DNA of 41,924 nt from Tannerella sp. (GCA_031271805.1 JAISUX010000011.1:1-41924); one strand, 5' to 3'; positions 26,268 to 36,129 are shown, counted from the first letter of the stretch. The notes: generated by a model not told the origin, from the sequence alone. Numbers and translations are program-made.

Positions 26268-28241
26268 TCAATATAGATTGTACATCGTCCCGGTAACAAT
26301 AAATTCCGTTCTTCTGTTGAATTGGTCGGCTATTTCCTGTTGTTCGGGAGTGAGTTGTTCGACGAACTGTTCGTTCAGGACATCGCCTTCTTGGATGAAA
26401 TCGTATTCTTCGGCCATCTTCTTCGTTACGGTCTTTGGGACAGACTCGCCGTATCCTTTGGCTGTGAGGCGCTCGGAAGGAATGCCGGCAGCGATAAGGT
26501 AATCGACTACCGACTGCGCACGACGTTGCGCTAAGCCTTCGTTGTATTTTTCCGAGCCTTTACGATCGGTGTGCGCACCCATCTCTATGGTCACGTTGGG
26601 GTTGTCGTTCAAGACTTTAATTATCTCGTCGAGGGCGGTCTTGGATTCGGGTTTGAGGTCGGCTTTGTCAAATTCATAGAAGATGTTTTGCACAACTGTC
26701 GGGCGATGAATCGGCGAGAGGTAGAAATCGACATTATAGATCTCGCTTTGTTCGTCGGGGTCGGTTTTGAGTTCGAAATTCTGATTGAGATAGTCGGGTG
26801 CGCTCGCCATCATGACATAGCTGATGTCGCGTTCGAGTTCGACTTTGTAATAACCGTCGGGCTTGACGAGGACTTTCTCGTTGAGGCCGTCGCGCCCTAC
26901 GATGCGGACTATGGCGCTGTCAACAGGGTTTTCCTCAACATCCGACACGTATCCTTCGATAAAAATTGTCACTGCCGGGCGTTCAAAAGAATATATATGG
27001 TCGTATCCTCGCGCATCATTCCGGTTTGATGAGAAGAAACCTTTTTCACGTTGTCCTTCAAAGGTTATGCCGAAGTCGTCGCCACTGGAATTTATTGGCA
27101 TGCCCATGTTCTCGACATGCCATATTCCGGCGGTGTCCATCGACGCTTTGAAGAGGTCAAGGCCGCCGAGGCCGGGATGTCCGTTAGAGGCGAAGTAGAG
27201 GGTTACCGAATCGCGGGCGTAGGGAAACATCTCGTCGCCTTCGGTATTGATTGCGGGGCCGAGGTTTTCGAAGCCGCCGAAATCATCGTTGCCGACCAAG
27301 CGGGCGCGGTAGATATCTTTACCGCCGTAGCCTCCGGCGTCGGTCACAAAATAGAGAAACTTGCCGTCGGGCGAGATTGAGGGGTGGCCGACGCTTGTCA
27401 GCGAATCCTTGACTAATCCCGTCCGCGTCCCGGCGCTCCATGTCGCCCCGCTGCGCGACGACTTGTATATCTCGGCAGGTCGCGGACTGATAGGATCGCT
27501 TGAGCAATAAGTGTAATACATCGTATTGCCGTCGGCGGTAAACGAAGGCGTACCTTCGTCAAACTCGGTATTTATAGCATCTTCTATTTCGACAGGCTTC
27601 TTCCAATCACCTTTTTCGTCTTTTTCGGCAAGGAAAAAGTTGTCGGCAAGTTGCCCTGTGATGGCGCTTACCGAGTCGCGGTTGACTTTCTTGGCGCGCG
27701 ACGATGCGAAATAGAGTTGGTTATAGTCGTCGCCGGTAAGCATTGGGCTAAATTCGCCGTGGCGGGAATTGAAGACATCCATTCGGCGGACTTGATATGG
27801 CGTTGGGTGCGCCTTCATGCTGTCGGCTGTCTCACAGCCCAATTTGCCGTTTAAGGCAGTGATACTCTGCGGATTGAGTTCGAGGAATTGGTTGTAGTAA
27901 TTGACGGCTTCGGCGTATCGCCCTCCCTGGTGATAGGTTTGTGCGATGCGCAGTTTGAGCAGGCTGTCGGGGTAGTTGTATCGCAGGGCATTCATGAAAG
28001 CGCTTGCGGCGCGGGCTGTATTGCCGATTTTCTGGTTGCAGAGACCCATGCGGTAGGCGACGTATGCGCGCATGTCACGCTGGTCGGGTTTCGCCTTGGT
28101 GTACAGTTTGCGGTACATTTCCGCCGCATCGTAGTATTCTCCGATGCGCTGCTTCTCCTCGGCGACACTCAACTTGACGGACTTACAGGCAATAACCGTC
28201 AGTCCGACCGCTATTATCAATATGAAACGAACATGTCGCAT
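26268..28241 (-). CDS. porE: PorE-like outer-membrane lipoprotein (TPR, beta-propeller, CRD, OmpA)
   Basis: The 657-residue protein has a signal peptide with lipobox VIAC (Cys19). There is an N-terminal TPR region (about 25-150, e.g. GRYAEAVNYYNQFLELNPQS), a PD40/WD40-type propeller (about 160-425, with repeats such as GHPSISPDGKFLYFVTDAGG), and a carboxypeptidase-regulatory-like domain (about 430-510). The C-terminal OmpA peptidoglycan-binding domain (about 520-655) has NVTIEMGAHTDRKGSEKYNE and the paired QRRAQSVVDYL. This order is that of PorE, which tethers the type IX secretion system of Porphyromonas gingivalis to the cell wall. Many Bacteroidetes carry related proteins, so orthology is likely but not proven. 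It lies 27 bp after queA. Confidence 0.82.
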   Translation of the reverse strand: MRHVRFILIIAVGLTVIACKSVKLSVAEEKQRIGEYYDAAEMYRKLYTKAKPDQRDMRAYVAYRMGLCNQKIGNTARAASAFMNALRYNYPDSLLKLRIAQTYHQGGRYAEAVNYYNQFLELNPQSITALNGKLGCETADSMKAHPTPYQVRRMDVFNSRHGEFSPMLTGDDYNQLYFASSRAKKVNRDSVSAITGQLADNFFLAEKDEKGDWKKPVEIEDAINTEFDEGTPSFTADGNTMYYTYCSSDPISPRPAEIYKSSRSGATWSAGTRTGLVKDSLTSVGHPSISPDGKFLYFVTDAGGYGGKDIYRARLVGNDDFGGFENLGPAINTEGDEMFPYARDSVTLYFASNGHPGLGGLDLFKASMDTAGIWHVENMGMPINSSGDDFGITFEGQREKGFFSSNRNDARGYDHIYSFERPAVTIFIEGYVSDVEENPVDSAIVRIVGRDGLNEKVLVKPDGYYKVELERDISYVMMASAPDYLNQNFELKTDPDEQSEIYNVDFYLSPIHRPTVVQNIFYEFDKADLKPESKTALDEIIKVLNDNPNVTIEMGAHTDRKGSEKYNEGLAQRRAQSVVDYLIAAGIPSERLTAKGYGESVPKTVTKKMAEEYDFIQEGDVLNEQFVEQLTPEQQEIADQFNRRTEFIVTGTMYNLY

Positions 28242-28268
28242 ACGACAAATAACGCCGGAATGGGCTTT

Positions 28269-29513
28269 TTATTGTCCGTACAGCAACGAACTGTCGCCGT
28301 AACTGAGGAAGCGGAAGTCGTGAGTGAGGGCATAGTTATAGACTTTCGTCCAGTCGTCACCGACGAAGGCCGAGATTAGGAGTAGCAGGGTGCTTTTAGG
28401 TTGGTGGAAGTTGGTTATCATGTTATTGACTATGCGGAAGCGGTAGCCGGGGACGATGATAATGCGCGTCGAGGCATTAAGGCGGAATAAGTTATTGCTA
28501 TCCAAGTAGTTGATGATGTTTTGCAGAGCTTCGGCGGGTGGAATGTCGGGCTGGTCGTTGATGTACGGACGCCACTGAGGGACAGTCAGGTTCGCGGAAA
28601 AGTCGGTCGTTAACGAGCATCCGAGGTGGTAGAGCGATTCCAATGTACGGACGGAGGTTGTGCCAACGGCGGTTATGTTGCCGAGGTGAGCGAGGATATT
28701 GGATAGCGTCTCTCGTTCTACGGAAAAAAACTCCGAGTGCATTTCGTGCTCGCCGATGGTTGAGGTTTGGACGGGCTTGAAAGTGCCGGCGCCGACGTGG
28801 AGCGTGAGTTCTTCGCGATGAAAACCCCGTCTGTCGAGTTCGTTCAAGACTTCGGGTGTGAAATGCAGTCCGGCGGTCGGGGCTGCTACCGAGCCTTTTA
28901 TTTTTGAATAGACGGTTTGATAGGTTTGCAGGTCGGACTGCTCGGTGTCGCGGTGCAGGTAAGGTGGAATAGGGAGGACGCCTGCGGCTTCAAGGATTTC
29001 GGCGAAGGTAAGGGATGGCTCGTCCCAACAGAAGACGACGGTCTGAGTGGCGTCAGTTGTTGTATTTGCCAGTCGTTCTGCCGTCAATGACACCTCTTTA
29101 TTTTGAATCCGGATTGTCTTTGTAAGAGTTCCGGATTTCCATCGTTTAAGGTTCCCTACGAGGCAGATCCATTGGCATTTCCCACGTGACTGGAACGATT
29201 GGGCATAGTCGCGCGGTTCGTCGGGTTCGAGGCAGAAGATTTCTATGTGTGCGCCGGTTTCTTTTGTAAAAAGAAGGCGGGCGCGGATGACGCGGGTGTT
29301 GTTGAAAACTATCAGCGAACCTGTGGGTAATAATTCCGGAAGCCGTGCGAAGACGCTCTCACTGACTTCGCCTTTGCGATAAACAAGCAGTTTTGAGCGG
29401 TCACGCCCGGCAAGCGGGAATTTCGCTATTCGCTCGTCGGGCAGCATATAATCAAAATCTTCGATATTGATATCCCTGACATCAAAGTTGAAATTAGTAT
29501 CTTTTTCGGACAT
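28269..29513 (-). CDS. queA: tRNA preQ1(34) S-adenosylmethionine ribosyltransferase-isomerase QueA
   Basis: The 414-residue enzyme adds the ribosyl part of SAM to 7-aminomethyl-7-deazaguanine in tRNA during queuosine synthesis. Family blocks are DYMLPDERIAKFPLAGRDRS, LIVFNNTRVIRARL, GSVAAPTAGLHFTPEVL, LHVGAGTFKPV and NNMITNFHQPKSTLLLLISA. It is some 60 residues longer than the common 340-360, from inserts near 110-185 and 320-345. The gene is followed 27 bp later by the porE-like gene. Confidence 0.95.
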   Translation of the reverse strand: MSEKDTNFNFDVRDINIEDFDYMLPDERIAKFPLAGRDRSKLLVYRKGEVSESVFARLPELLPTGSLIVFNNTRVIRARLLFTKETGAHIEIFCLEPDEPRDYAQSFQSRGKCQWICLVGNLKRWKSGTLTKTIRIQNKEVSLTAERLANTTTDATQTVVFCWDEPSLTFAEILEAAGVLPIPPYLHRDTEQSDLQTYQTVYSKIKGSVAAPTAGLHFTPEVLNELDRRGFHREELTLHVGAGTFKPVQTSTIGEHEMHSEFFSVERETLSNILAHLGNITAVGTTSVRTLESLYHLGCSLTTDFSANLTVPQWRPYINDQPDIPPAEALQNIINYLDSNNLFRLNASTRIIIVPGYRFRIVNNMITNFHQPKSTLLLLISAFVGDDWTKVYNYALTHDFRFLSYGDSSLLYGQ

Positions 29514-29532
29514 AATGTTTAAATTTTCGCTG

Positions 29533-29540
29533 CAAAGGTA
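29533..29540 (-). promoter_or_regulatory. Probable -7 element of queA
   Basis: TACCTTTG on the minus strand, 19 bases before the queA ATG. No good TTTG is seen 19-21 bases upstream. Confidence 0.45.
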
Positions 29541-29559
29541 CGATTTTCCGCCGATAAAT

Positions 29560-29590
29560 TTTGCTATTTAAGGAAAAATGACTATCTTTG
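29560..29590 (+). promoter_or_regulatory. Promoter of the DUF2027-Smr gene
   Basis: TTTG (29560-29563), a 19-base spacer, then TATCTTTG (29583-29590), 39 bases before the ATG. It is divergent from queA. Confidence 0.8.
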
Positions 29591-29629
29591 CGGTATGGAC
29601 AAAAGATGTAACGACTGAATTATGACAAA

Positions 29630-30748
29630 ATGAGAAAAGAAGATTTTTTTGACCCTTCATCTTTTTCGTACAAGAAGAGGTTGGAGATTGGCGATAAAGT
29701 GCGTTTCCTGAACAGTGTCGGCGGGGGACGTGTGACGGCTTTTCACGGCAAGGATCAAGTGCTTGTGGAGGATGAGAATGGCTTCGATGTGCCTGTCCTG
29801 ATAGCCGAATGTGTGCGTATCGGCGATTCCGACAGCCGTCTTGAGGCTCGCGAGCCGGAACTGTACATACCACCGGCTAAAACTCCTGTTCCGCAGTCGC
29901 CACCCAAGAAATCGCCTCCTTCGATACTTCAAACTTCAGCCCTCGACCCTCCTGAGGGTGAGCGCTTGAACCTCAGCCTTGCTTTCCTGCCGGTCGATCC
30001 CAAGCAGTTCATTCAGACTGCCTTTGAGTCCTATTTCGTCAACGAGAGTAATTATTATATGTACGCGAACCTGATGTCGTGTAAGAACAACGCCTGGACA
30101 AGCCGTTTTCACGGTCTCATTGAGCCTGACACGAAGATCTTCATCGAGGAGTTCGGGAAGCAGGATCTCGGCGATCTGGAACATATCTGCGTTCAGTTGC
30201 TCGCGTTCAAGGAGGGCAAGACTTATTCCTTCAAGAAAACTTTCTCCGTCGAACTGCGTCCTGACACCGTTAAATTCTATAAATTGCACTGCTTCACTAC
30301 AAATCCTTTCTTCGATGAGGATGCACTCGTTATTCCGCTTATTACCAACGATGTGCCCGAACGACAGATGCTTGTCTCGGCAACCGAAATACAGGACGCT
30401 ATCTACGACAACAAGCGCGAGCCAACCAAGAACCGTACGGAGCGCGTTAAAATTAAGACGCCCGCCATACTCGAAATAGACTTGCATATTAATCAGTTGA
30501 TAGACAGCACTTCGGGCATGAACAACGCAGATATTCTGAATTACCAGATGTCGAAATTCCATGAGACCATCAAGGCTAATCTCGGCAAGAAAGGTCAAAA
30601 GATTGTCTTTATACACGGCAAGGGCGAAGGTGTGCTTCGGACGGCGATAGAGAAGGAACTTAAGACGACTTACAAGCAACAATGCAGCTTTCAGGATGCT
30701 TCGTTCCGCGAATACGGCTATGGCGCGACGATGGTTACTATAAGATAA
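29630..30748 (+). CDS. DUF2027 and Smr domain protein
   Basis: The 372-residue cytoplasmic protein has an N-terminal small beta barrel (about 20-75, GDKVRFLNSVGGGRVTAFHG), a Pro-rich linker (about 90-110), a beta-rich middle domain (about 115-270), and a C-terminal Smr domain with LEIDLHINQL and FIHGKGEGVLRTAI. Smr domains, also found at the end of MutS2, can nick DNA or RNA; MutS2-type proteins act on collided ribosomes or recombination intermediates. The DUF2027-Smr layout is typical of Bacteroidetes, and its exact role is unknown. The CYTH gene follows 24 bp later. Confidence 0.88.
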   Translation: MRKEDFFDPSSFSYKKRLEIGDKVRFLNSVGGGRVTAFHGKDQVLVEDENGFDVPVLIAECVRIGDSDSRLEAREPELYIPPAKTPVPQSPPKKSPPSILQTSALDPPEGERLNLSLAFLPVDPKQFIQTAFESYFVNESNYYMYANLMSCKNNAWTSRFHGLIEPDTKIFIEEFGKQDLGDLEHICVQLLAFKEGKTYSFKKTFSVELRPDTVKFYKLHCFTTNPFFDEDALVIPLITNDVPERQMLVSATEIQDAIYDNKREPTKNRTERVKIKTPAILEIDLHINQLIDSTSGMNNADILNYQMSKFHETIKANLGKKGQKIVFIHGKGEGVLRTAIEKELKTTYKQQCSFQDASFREYGYGATMVTIR

Positions 30749-30772
30749 CATGATGCTAAACTCCCGAAAAAG

Positions 30773-31237
30773 ATGGAAATAGAGAGGAAATTTTTGGTCA
30801 GGGACGATTCGTTTGTCGATTGTGCATCTAAGAAACGTCGGATTGTACAGGGCTATCTTTGCGCCGACGCAGAGAGGTCTGTACGTGTAAGGATTCGCGG
30901 CGACGAGGGTTTTCTGACGATTAAGAGCGCGACTGAGGGGCGCGGTTGGAGCCGCTATGAATTTGAACAGGCGATAGCTTTGAAGGATGCGGAAGAACTT
31001 ATGGCGCTCTGTATGTCGGGGCTTATCGACAAGGTGCGTCATTACGTTGAGTTCGCCGGTCATACGTGGGAAGTCGATGTGTTTCACGGCGAAAACGAAG
31101 GCCTTGTAGTAGCCGAAATCGAACTCGAATCCGAGGACGAGCAATTCGAGCTTCCGGCCTGGATTGGCGCCGAAGTCAGCGGCGACCCTCGTTACTATAA
31201 CTCAATGCTGGCAAAGCAACCGTATAGTAAATGGTAG
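30773..31237 (+). CDS. CYTH domain (triphosphate tunnel) protein
   Basis: The 154-residue protein starts with the family signature ExExK (EIERK, residues 2-6). Basic residues that line the tunnel follow (SVRVRIRG, LTIKSA) and acidic strands (GLVVAEIELESEDEQFELP). Members hydrolyse inorganic triphosphate or thiamine triphosphate, or act as class IV adenylate cyclases; at this length and in this phylum a triphosphatase is the more likely activity. It converges on the thioesterase gene, with a 6-bp gap. Confidence 0.88.
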   Translation: MEIERKFLVRDDSFVDCASKKRRIVQGYLCADAERSVRVRIRGDEGFLTIKSATEGRGWSRYEFEQAIALKDAEELMALCMSGLIDKVRHYVEFAGHTWEVDVFHGENEGLVVAEIELESEDEQFELPAWIGAEVSGDPRYYNSMLAKQPYSKW

Positions 31238-31243
31238 CGCCCC

Positions 31244-31978
31244 CTATCCCCATGCGACCATCGCGCGGCAGATGGCTTTACCTTCATGGCATATCGCCAT
31301 GTTATAATTGTCAGCCGATGATTCCTTCTTGTGAAGGCTAAGTGTCATGCCGTAACGGCCCTCCGAGAGGTAAGAAATCTCAAACCGACGCACGGATTTT
31401 TCCCTATAGAGGTCGAGGTCGAAAAGGTCGAGCAGATGCTCCATGTATTTGATGCTGTTGAGATGGCCGTTGATATCTAAGTCGCTGTATTTGACTACAT
31501 AAAGCTCGTCGGGAGACTCTGTTTCGACGGCTATTATCTTACCCGGTTTCTCAATCGGACAAGGGCGGTCGGCTATGTAAGCGCTCAGGGCTTCGACTTC
31601 GAGAGGCATAGGGCGGCGGGTCTGCATATCTATCGCCGCCCAGATGCTACGGGCATAGCCGATGCTGCTTCCCGTATCGTCCTGCAGTTCGAACGAGCGC
31701 TGCGTGAACAACCGCCCGACCTCTTCTATCCACGTGTAGAGCGTGACCGGCTCAGACAACTCCGGATAGCGGCTGATCTCAATAGCCAGACGCGAGAGCA
31801 CCCACACGGCGCTTTTTTCCGTCATCTCCGCATATCCGAATCCGCGCCGCGAAGCATGATTAGATGCCGCATGAAGCAGATAATTTCCGATCATCGGGAT
31901 TGTAGTCCGCCCCCGAAAATCCAGCAGATATGATTCCGCCCGGAAATGAAATTCCCCTATTTTCTCAATCACGTTCAT
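31244..31978 (-). CDS. Acyl-ACP thioesterase (FatA/FatB-like)
   Basis: The 244-residue double hot-dog enzyme releases fatty acids from acyl carrier protein. The second hot-dog domain carries the catalytic block DLDINGHLNSIKYMEHLL with Asp168, Asn170 and His172. The first domain has NHASRRGFGYAEM and LSRLAIEISRYPELSEPVTL. It is the last gene of the ilv operon, its ATG overlapping the ilvN stop by 4 bases. That close link suggests a tie between branched-chain precursors and fatty acid release, but this is inference. Confidence 0.9.
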   Translation of the reverse strand: MNVIEKIGEFHFRAESYLLDFRGRTTIPMIGNYLLHAASNHASRRGFGYAEMTEKSAVWVLSRLAIEISRYPELSEPVTLYTWIEEVGRLFTQRSFELQDDTGSSIGYARSIWAAIDMQTRRPMPLEVEALSAYIADRPCPIEKPGKIIAVETESPDELYVVKYSDLDINGHLNSIKYMEHLLDLFDLDLYREKSVRRFEISYLSEGRYGMTLSLHKKESSADNYNMAICHEGKAICRAMVAWG

Positions 31979-32541
31979 GACTTTCGTTCTGTTTTTTTCT
32001 GCATTTCGGCAAGCATATCGCTCAGGCGCTCGACCTTGTGCTTCGTGATTGCTATCCGGCCGGAACGGATGAATTGCAGTACGCCTATGCGCTCACTCAG
32101 TTCGCGGAACAGGGCTTGCGTCTCTTCATAGTGACCGTTCTTTTCGAGCACGAGGCAGGTCTCGTTGATGTCGAGCACCCGCGCATTGTAACGACGGATA
32201 AACTCCTCGACATCCTTCATCTTAAGGAAAGCCTCCGTGCTCAATTTATATAGCGCAATCTCTTGATAAACAAGATCTTCATCCGTATTATAATAAGCCT
32301 TGAGTATGTCAACACGCTTGTCGATTTGCTTTACAACCTTTTCGATCATCACCCTGTCGGCGAAGGTAGTAATCGTGAATTTGTGAATCCCCGCGATAGC
32401 CGACGGCGAGACCGAGAGAGTCTCGATATTCAACTGCCGCCGTGTGAAGATGATAGTGATCTGATTCAGCAGACCGACCGTATTTTCGGAAAAGATGATG
32501 ACCGTATATAGCTTCCGTTCGTTCGTATTATCCTGTTTCAT
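31975..32541 (-). CDS. ilvN: Acetolactate synthase small (regulatory) subunit
   Basis: The 188-residue protein has an N-terminal ACT domain (about 10-85, YTVIIFSENTVGLLNQITII, RRQLNIETLSVSPS) that binds valine in the family, and a C-terminal ACT-like domain typical of IlvH/IlvN. It follows ilvB by 11 bp, as expected for the holoenzyme. Confidence 0.92.
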   Translation of the reverse strand: MKQDNTNERKLYTVIIFSENTVGLLNQITIIFTRRQLNIETLSVSPSAIAGIHKFTITTFADRVMIEKVVKQIDKRVDILKAYYNTDEDLVYQEIALYKLSTEAFLKMKDVEEFIRRYNARVLDINETCLVLEKNGHYEETQALFRELSERIGVLQFIRSGRIAITKHKVERLSDMLAEMQKKTERKS

Positions 32542-32552
32542 ATCAATTTACA

Positions 32553-34244
32553 TTAGTACAACATTTCGGTTATGCACCCTCCTGCCGGAACCATCGGGTA
32601 AACTAAGCCGCATTTCTCGACATTGACTTCGAGCAGGAACGCTCCTTTGTAAGCCAGCATTTCTGCGATTGCGTCGTCGAGTTCTTCGCGTATTCCTACA
32701 CGGCGCGTGCCGATGCGAAAAGCTCGCGCTATGCCTGTGAAGTCAGGATTCGCCATTTCGGTCGCCGAGTAGCGCTCATGATAGAACAATTCCTGCCACT
32801 GACGCACCATCCCAAGGAAATTGTTATTAAGAAGGATTATCTTAATATCTATATTTTCCTGCATGATTGTGCCGAGTTCCTGAAGGGTCATCTGCAGGCC
32901 TCCGTCTCCTACGAAAAGGCAGACCGTCCTGTCCGGCACGCCGATCTTCGCCCCGATAGCCGCCGGTAAACCGAAACCTTCCGTGCCAAGGCCTCCCGAC
33001 GTAACCACGCTACGGGTCTTAGTGTATTTGAAATAACGCACACCCATCATCTGGTTCTGCCCGACGTCCGTGACCAGCACAGCTTCGTTGCCTGTCGCCT
33101 CCGACACTTTACGCACCACTTCGCCCATTCGTATTTGCCCCTCGCGCGGGTGGATTTCCTTCTCTATGACCTTCTCGCTTTCCACCTTTTCGTCTGCGCG
33201 GAACGAGTCGATCCACCGCGTGTGCTTTGCCGGTTTGAGCCTTTGGGTGATTTCCCGAAGCGTGTCCTTAGCGTTTCCGAGCACTTTGACGTCGGCGCGG
33301 ACGTTCTTATCCATTTCCGAAGCGTCGATATCAAGATGAACAATCTTCGCCTGCCGAGCATAAGTGGCTAAGTCGCCCGTCACACGGTCGTCGAAACGCA
33401 TCCCGATAGCTATCAGCACATCACACTCGTTCGTCTTGCGGTTAGGAGCAATATTGCCGTGCATGCCGAGCATCCCCTTATTGAGCCGGTAGTCCGACGC
33501 CATCGCCGAAAGACCAAGCATCGTTGAGCCTGCCGGAATATCGGCTTTCTCAAGGAAATCCCGCAACTCCTGCTCCGCGCCGCTCAGTATAACCCCCTGC
33601 CCGACAAGGGCAAAAGGCCTTTTAGCGCCATTAATCAACTCGGCAGCCATTTCAATTTTATTGATTTGTATATCCGGCCAGGGCTGGTAACTGCGTATAA
33701 AATTGACTTTCTCGTAGCGATAATCGACTTGCCCTACCTGCGCATCTTTCGAGATATCTATAAGCACAGGCCCCGGCCGGCCGGTAGATGCTATATAAAA
33801 CGCCCGCGAGATAGCCCACGGGACGTCTTCGGCACGACGTACCTGATAAGCCCATTTCGTTATCGGCTGCGTGATGCCGATGACATCCACTTCCTGAAAA
33901 GCGTCGGTGCCGAGCAACGGCGAAGGCACCTGCCCGGTGATGACTACGATGGGCGTACTGTCGAGCATAGCGTCGGCGATGCCCGTGACGGTGTTCGTAG
34001 CCCCCGGCCCCGAAGTGACCAAAGCGACGCCAACCTTGCCCGTGACGCGCGAATAACCCTGCGCCGCGTGCGTCGCCCCCTGTTCGTGGCGCACAAGTAC
34101 GTGCCGCAATTTCTTTCTATAGTCGTAAAGCGTGTCGTAGATAGGAATAGCCTGCCCTCCGGGATAGCCGAAGATGCACTCCGTCCCCTCCTCAATGAGC
34201 GTCTTCAGTAACGCCTCCGAACCACTTATTTTCTTTTGCTTCAT
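32553..34244 (-). CDS. ilvB: Acetolactate synthase large (catalytic) subunit
   Basis: The 563-residue, TPP-dependent enzyme condenses pyruvate with pyruvate or 2-oxobutyrate. The catalytic Glu54 is in RHEQGATHAAQGYSR, and the TPP-binding stretch is GDGGLQMTLQELGT to NNNFLGMVRQWQE. The start at 34244 (MKQKKISGSEALL) is 23 bp after the ilvD stop. The frame stays open further upstream, but that part overlaps ilvD and is unrelated sequence. Confidence 0.95.
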   Translation of the reverse strand: MKQKKISGSEALLKTLIEEGTECIFGYPGGQAIPIYDTLYDYRKKLRHVLVRHEQGATHAAQGYSRVTGKVGVALVTSGPGATNTVTGIADAMLDSTPIVVITGQVPSPLLGTDAFQEVDVIGITQPITKWAYQVRRAEDVPWAISRAFYIASTGRPGPVLIDISKDAQVGQVDYRYEKVNFIRSYQPWPDIQINKIEMAAELINGAKRPFALVGQGVILSGAEQELRDFLEKADIPAGSTMLGLSAMASDYRLNKGMLGMHGNIAPNRKTNECDVLIAIGMRFDDRVTGDLATYARQAKIVHLDIDASEMDKNVRADVKVLGNAKDTLREITQRLKPAKHTRWIDSFRADEKVESEKVIEKEIHPREGQIRMGEVVRKVSEATGNEAVLVTDVGQNQMMGVRYFKYTKTRSVVTSGGLGTEGFGLPAAIGAKIGVPDRTVCLFVGDGGLQMTLQELGTIMQENIDIKIILLNNNFLGMVRQWQELFYHERYSATEMANPDFTGIARAFRIGTRRVGIREELDDAIAEMLAYKGAFLLEVNVEKCGLVYPMVPAGGCITEMLY

Positions 34245-34267
34245 ATCTGTATTATCCTTGTCCACAT

Positions 34268-36079
34268 TTAATTTTCTCTTATTCCGCCTTTGTCTGCCGA
34301 GGTCACCATGCTTGCGTAGGCCTTCAGCGCTTTCGAGACCTTGCGGTCGCGGACGGGCTGCCAGGCATCGCGTCCTTTGGCGTCTTCGTCCCTGCGGCGC
34401 GCAGCCAGCTCGGCGTCCGACAGACGGACGTTTATCGTCCTTGCGGGTATGTCGATGTCTATGATATCGCCGTCGCGAATAAGGCCTATAGCGCCTCCCG
34501 ACGCCGCTTCGGGCGAGACGTGTCCTATGCTCAGCCCCGATGTGCCGCCGCTGAAACGTCCGTCGGTCACGAGGGCACATTCCTTGCCGAGGTGCATCGA
34601 CTTGATGTACGACGTCGGATAGAGCATCTCCTGCATACCCGGCCCGCCCTTCGGCCCTTCAAAGGTGATGACCACCACGTCGCCACTCTCTACCGCTCCA
34701 CCGAGAATGCCATCGCAAGCTGCTTCCTGGGAATGGAAAACCTTCGCCCGGCCGCTAAACCGCCAAATACTCTCGTCCACTCCGGCAGTCTTGACCACAC
34801 AGCCGTCGGCGGCAATGTTGCCCTGCAGAACAGCCAGACCGCCATCCTTAGAATAGGCATGGGCAATATCACGTATGCAACCGGTCTGCCTGTCCGAATC
34901 GTAATCCTCATAATACTCGTTCTGCGAACCCATCTCAAGATTGAAATATCCGCCGGGTTTGCATCGGAATATTTCGGCATTAGCGTTTGCTGCGGTGATA
35001 TCGTATAAATCAATTGCCTCTCCTAATGTTTTTCCGTCAACACGACGGCAAAAAGTGTTTACTAAGCCTCCTTTCGACAACTCTCCCATGATGCCGAGTA
35101 TCCCTCCGGCACGGTTGACGTCCTCGATGTGGTATTTCTGCGTAGTTGGCGCGACTTTGCAAAGGCATGGCGTGCGCCGCGAGAGCATGTCGATATCGTC
35201 CATCGTGAAATCGACGCCGGCTTCATGCGCTATGGCCAAAAGATGCAGCACCGTATTCGTTGAACCGCCCATCGCTATGTCGAGCGTCATCGCATTGAGG
35301 AAGGCCTCGCGGGTTGCTATGCTGAGCGGCAACAGCGAAGCGTCATCCTCGAAGTAGTATTTCCCTGCGTTCCAGACAATCAACCGCGCCGCTTCGCGAA
35401 GCAACTCCAAGCGGACGCTGTGGGTCGCCACGACCGTACCGTTCCCCGGCAAAGCCAAGCCTATAGCCTCGTTAAGGCAATTCATCGAGTTGGCCGTGAA
35501 CATACCTGAGCAGCTCCCACATGTCGGGCATGCGCTCCGCTCTATCTCCTCGACCTCGGTATCGCTAACCGAAGCGTCGGCCGAAAGTATCATCGCGTCG
35601 ATAAGATCGAGGTACCGACCACGCCATTCGCCGGCTTCCATCGGCCCTCCCGACACAAACACCGCCGGAATATTCAGCCTCATGGCCGCAATAAGCATCC
35701 CCGGCGTAATCTTGTCGCAATTGCTGATGCATACCATCGCATCGGCTTTGTGGGCGTTTACCATGTACTCAATGCTGTCGGCAATCAGGTCGCGCGAGGG
35801 CAAGGAATACAGCATCCCGTCATGCCCCATGGCGATCCCGTCGTCGATAGCAATAGTATTAAACTCCGCCGCAAAACAGCCGAGTTTCTCAATCTCTTTT
35901 TTTACAATTTGCCCGGCCTCATGCAAATGAGCATGACCGGGCACAAACTGCGTGAACGAATTTACAACCGCCACAACCGGTTTCCCGATGTGTTCGGGCT
36001 TCATGCCGTTTGCCGCCCATAAAGCCCTCGCGCCGGCCATCCTGCGCCCTTGCGTACATATTGAACTTCTTAATTCCAT
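34268..36079 (-). CDS. ilvD: Dihydroxy-acid dehydratase
   Basis: The 603-residue iron-sulfur enzyme makes the 2-oxo acids of valine, leucine and isoleucine. Cysteine ligand sites are [12 protein letters not shown] and [19 protein letters not shown]. The C-terminal [20 protein letters not shown] block is present. The start at 36079 ([13 protein letters not shown]) matches family N-termini; a GTG at 36112 would lie inside the leader hairpin. It is the first gene of ilvD-ilvB-ilvN-thioesterase. ilvC is not in the window. Confidence 0.95.
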   Translation of the reverse strand: MELRSSICTQGRRMAGARALWAANGMKPEHIGKPVVAVVNSFTQFVPGHAHLHEAGQIVKKEIEKLGCFAAEFNTIAIDDGIAMGHDGMLYSLPSRDLIADSIEYMVNAHKADAMVCISNCDKITPGMLIAAMRLNIPAVFVSGGPMEAGEWRGRYLDLIDAMILSADASVSDTEVEEIERSACPTCGSCSGMFTANSMNCLNEAIGLALPGNGTVVATHSVRLELLREAARLIVWNAGKYYFEDDASLLPLSIATREAFLNAMTLDIAMGGSTNTVLHLLAIAHEAGVDFTMDDIDMLSRRTPCLCKVAPTTQKYHIEDVNRAGGILGIMGELSKGGLVNTFCRRVDGKTLGEAIDLYDITAANANAEIFRCKPGGYFNLEMGSQNEYYEDYDSDRQTGCIRDIAHAYSKDGGLAVLQGNIAADGCVVKTAGVDESIWRFSGRAKVFHSQEAACDGILGGAVESGDVVVITFEGPKGGPGMQEMLYPTSYIKSMHLGKECALVTDGRFSGGTSGLSIGHVSPEAASGGAIGLIRDGDIIDIDIPARTINVRLSDAELAARRRDEDAKGRDAWQPVRDRKVSKALKAYASMVTSADKGGIREN

Positions 36080-36095
36080 GTAAATAACCTTTAAC

Positions 36096-36129
36096 AAAAA
36101 GCCTTCCCCCACTCCGGAAGAAAGGCCTT
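36096..36129 (-). terminator. Leader hairpin plus T-run before ilvD (possible attenuator)
   Basis: On the minus strand, from 36129 to 36098, a stem of about 13 pairs with one bulged T (36121) and a 5-base loop (GGAGT) is followed by TTTTT (36100-36096). The predicted transcription start lies within a few bases of the stem's 5' edge. The start codon is 17 bases beyond the T-run. Three of the pairs are G-U. Confidence 0.5.

Noticed and set aside
29936..31144. 402-codon minus-strand open frame opposite the DUF2027-Smr and CYTH genes
   Set aside because: It crosses two well-supported genes of the other strand and has no recognisable domain or promoter.
36096..36129. Peptide-based attenuator before ilvD
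   Set aside because: The leader is about 50 bases with no short ORF carrying Ile, Val or Leu codons, so only the hairpin itself is reported.
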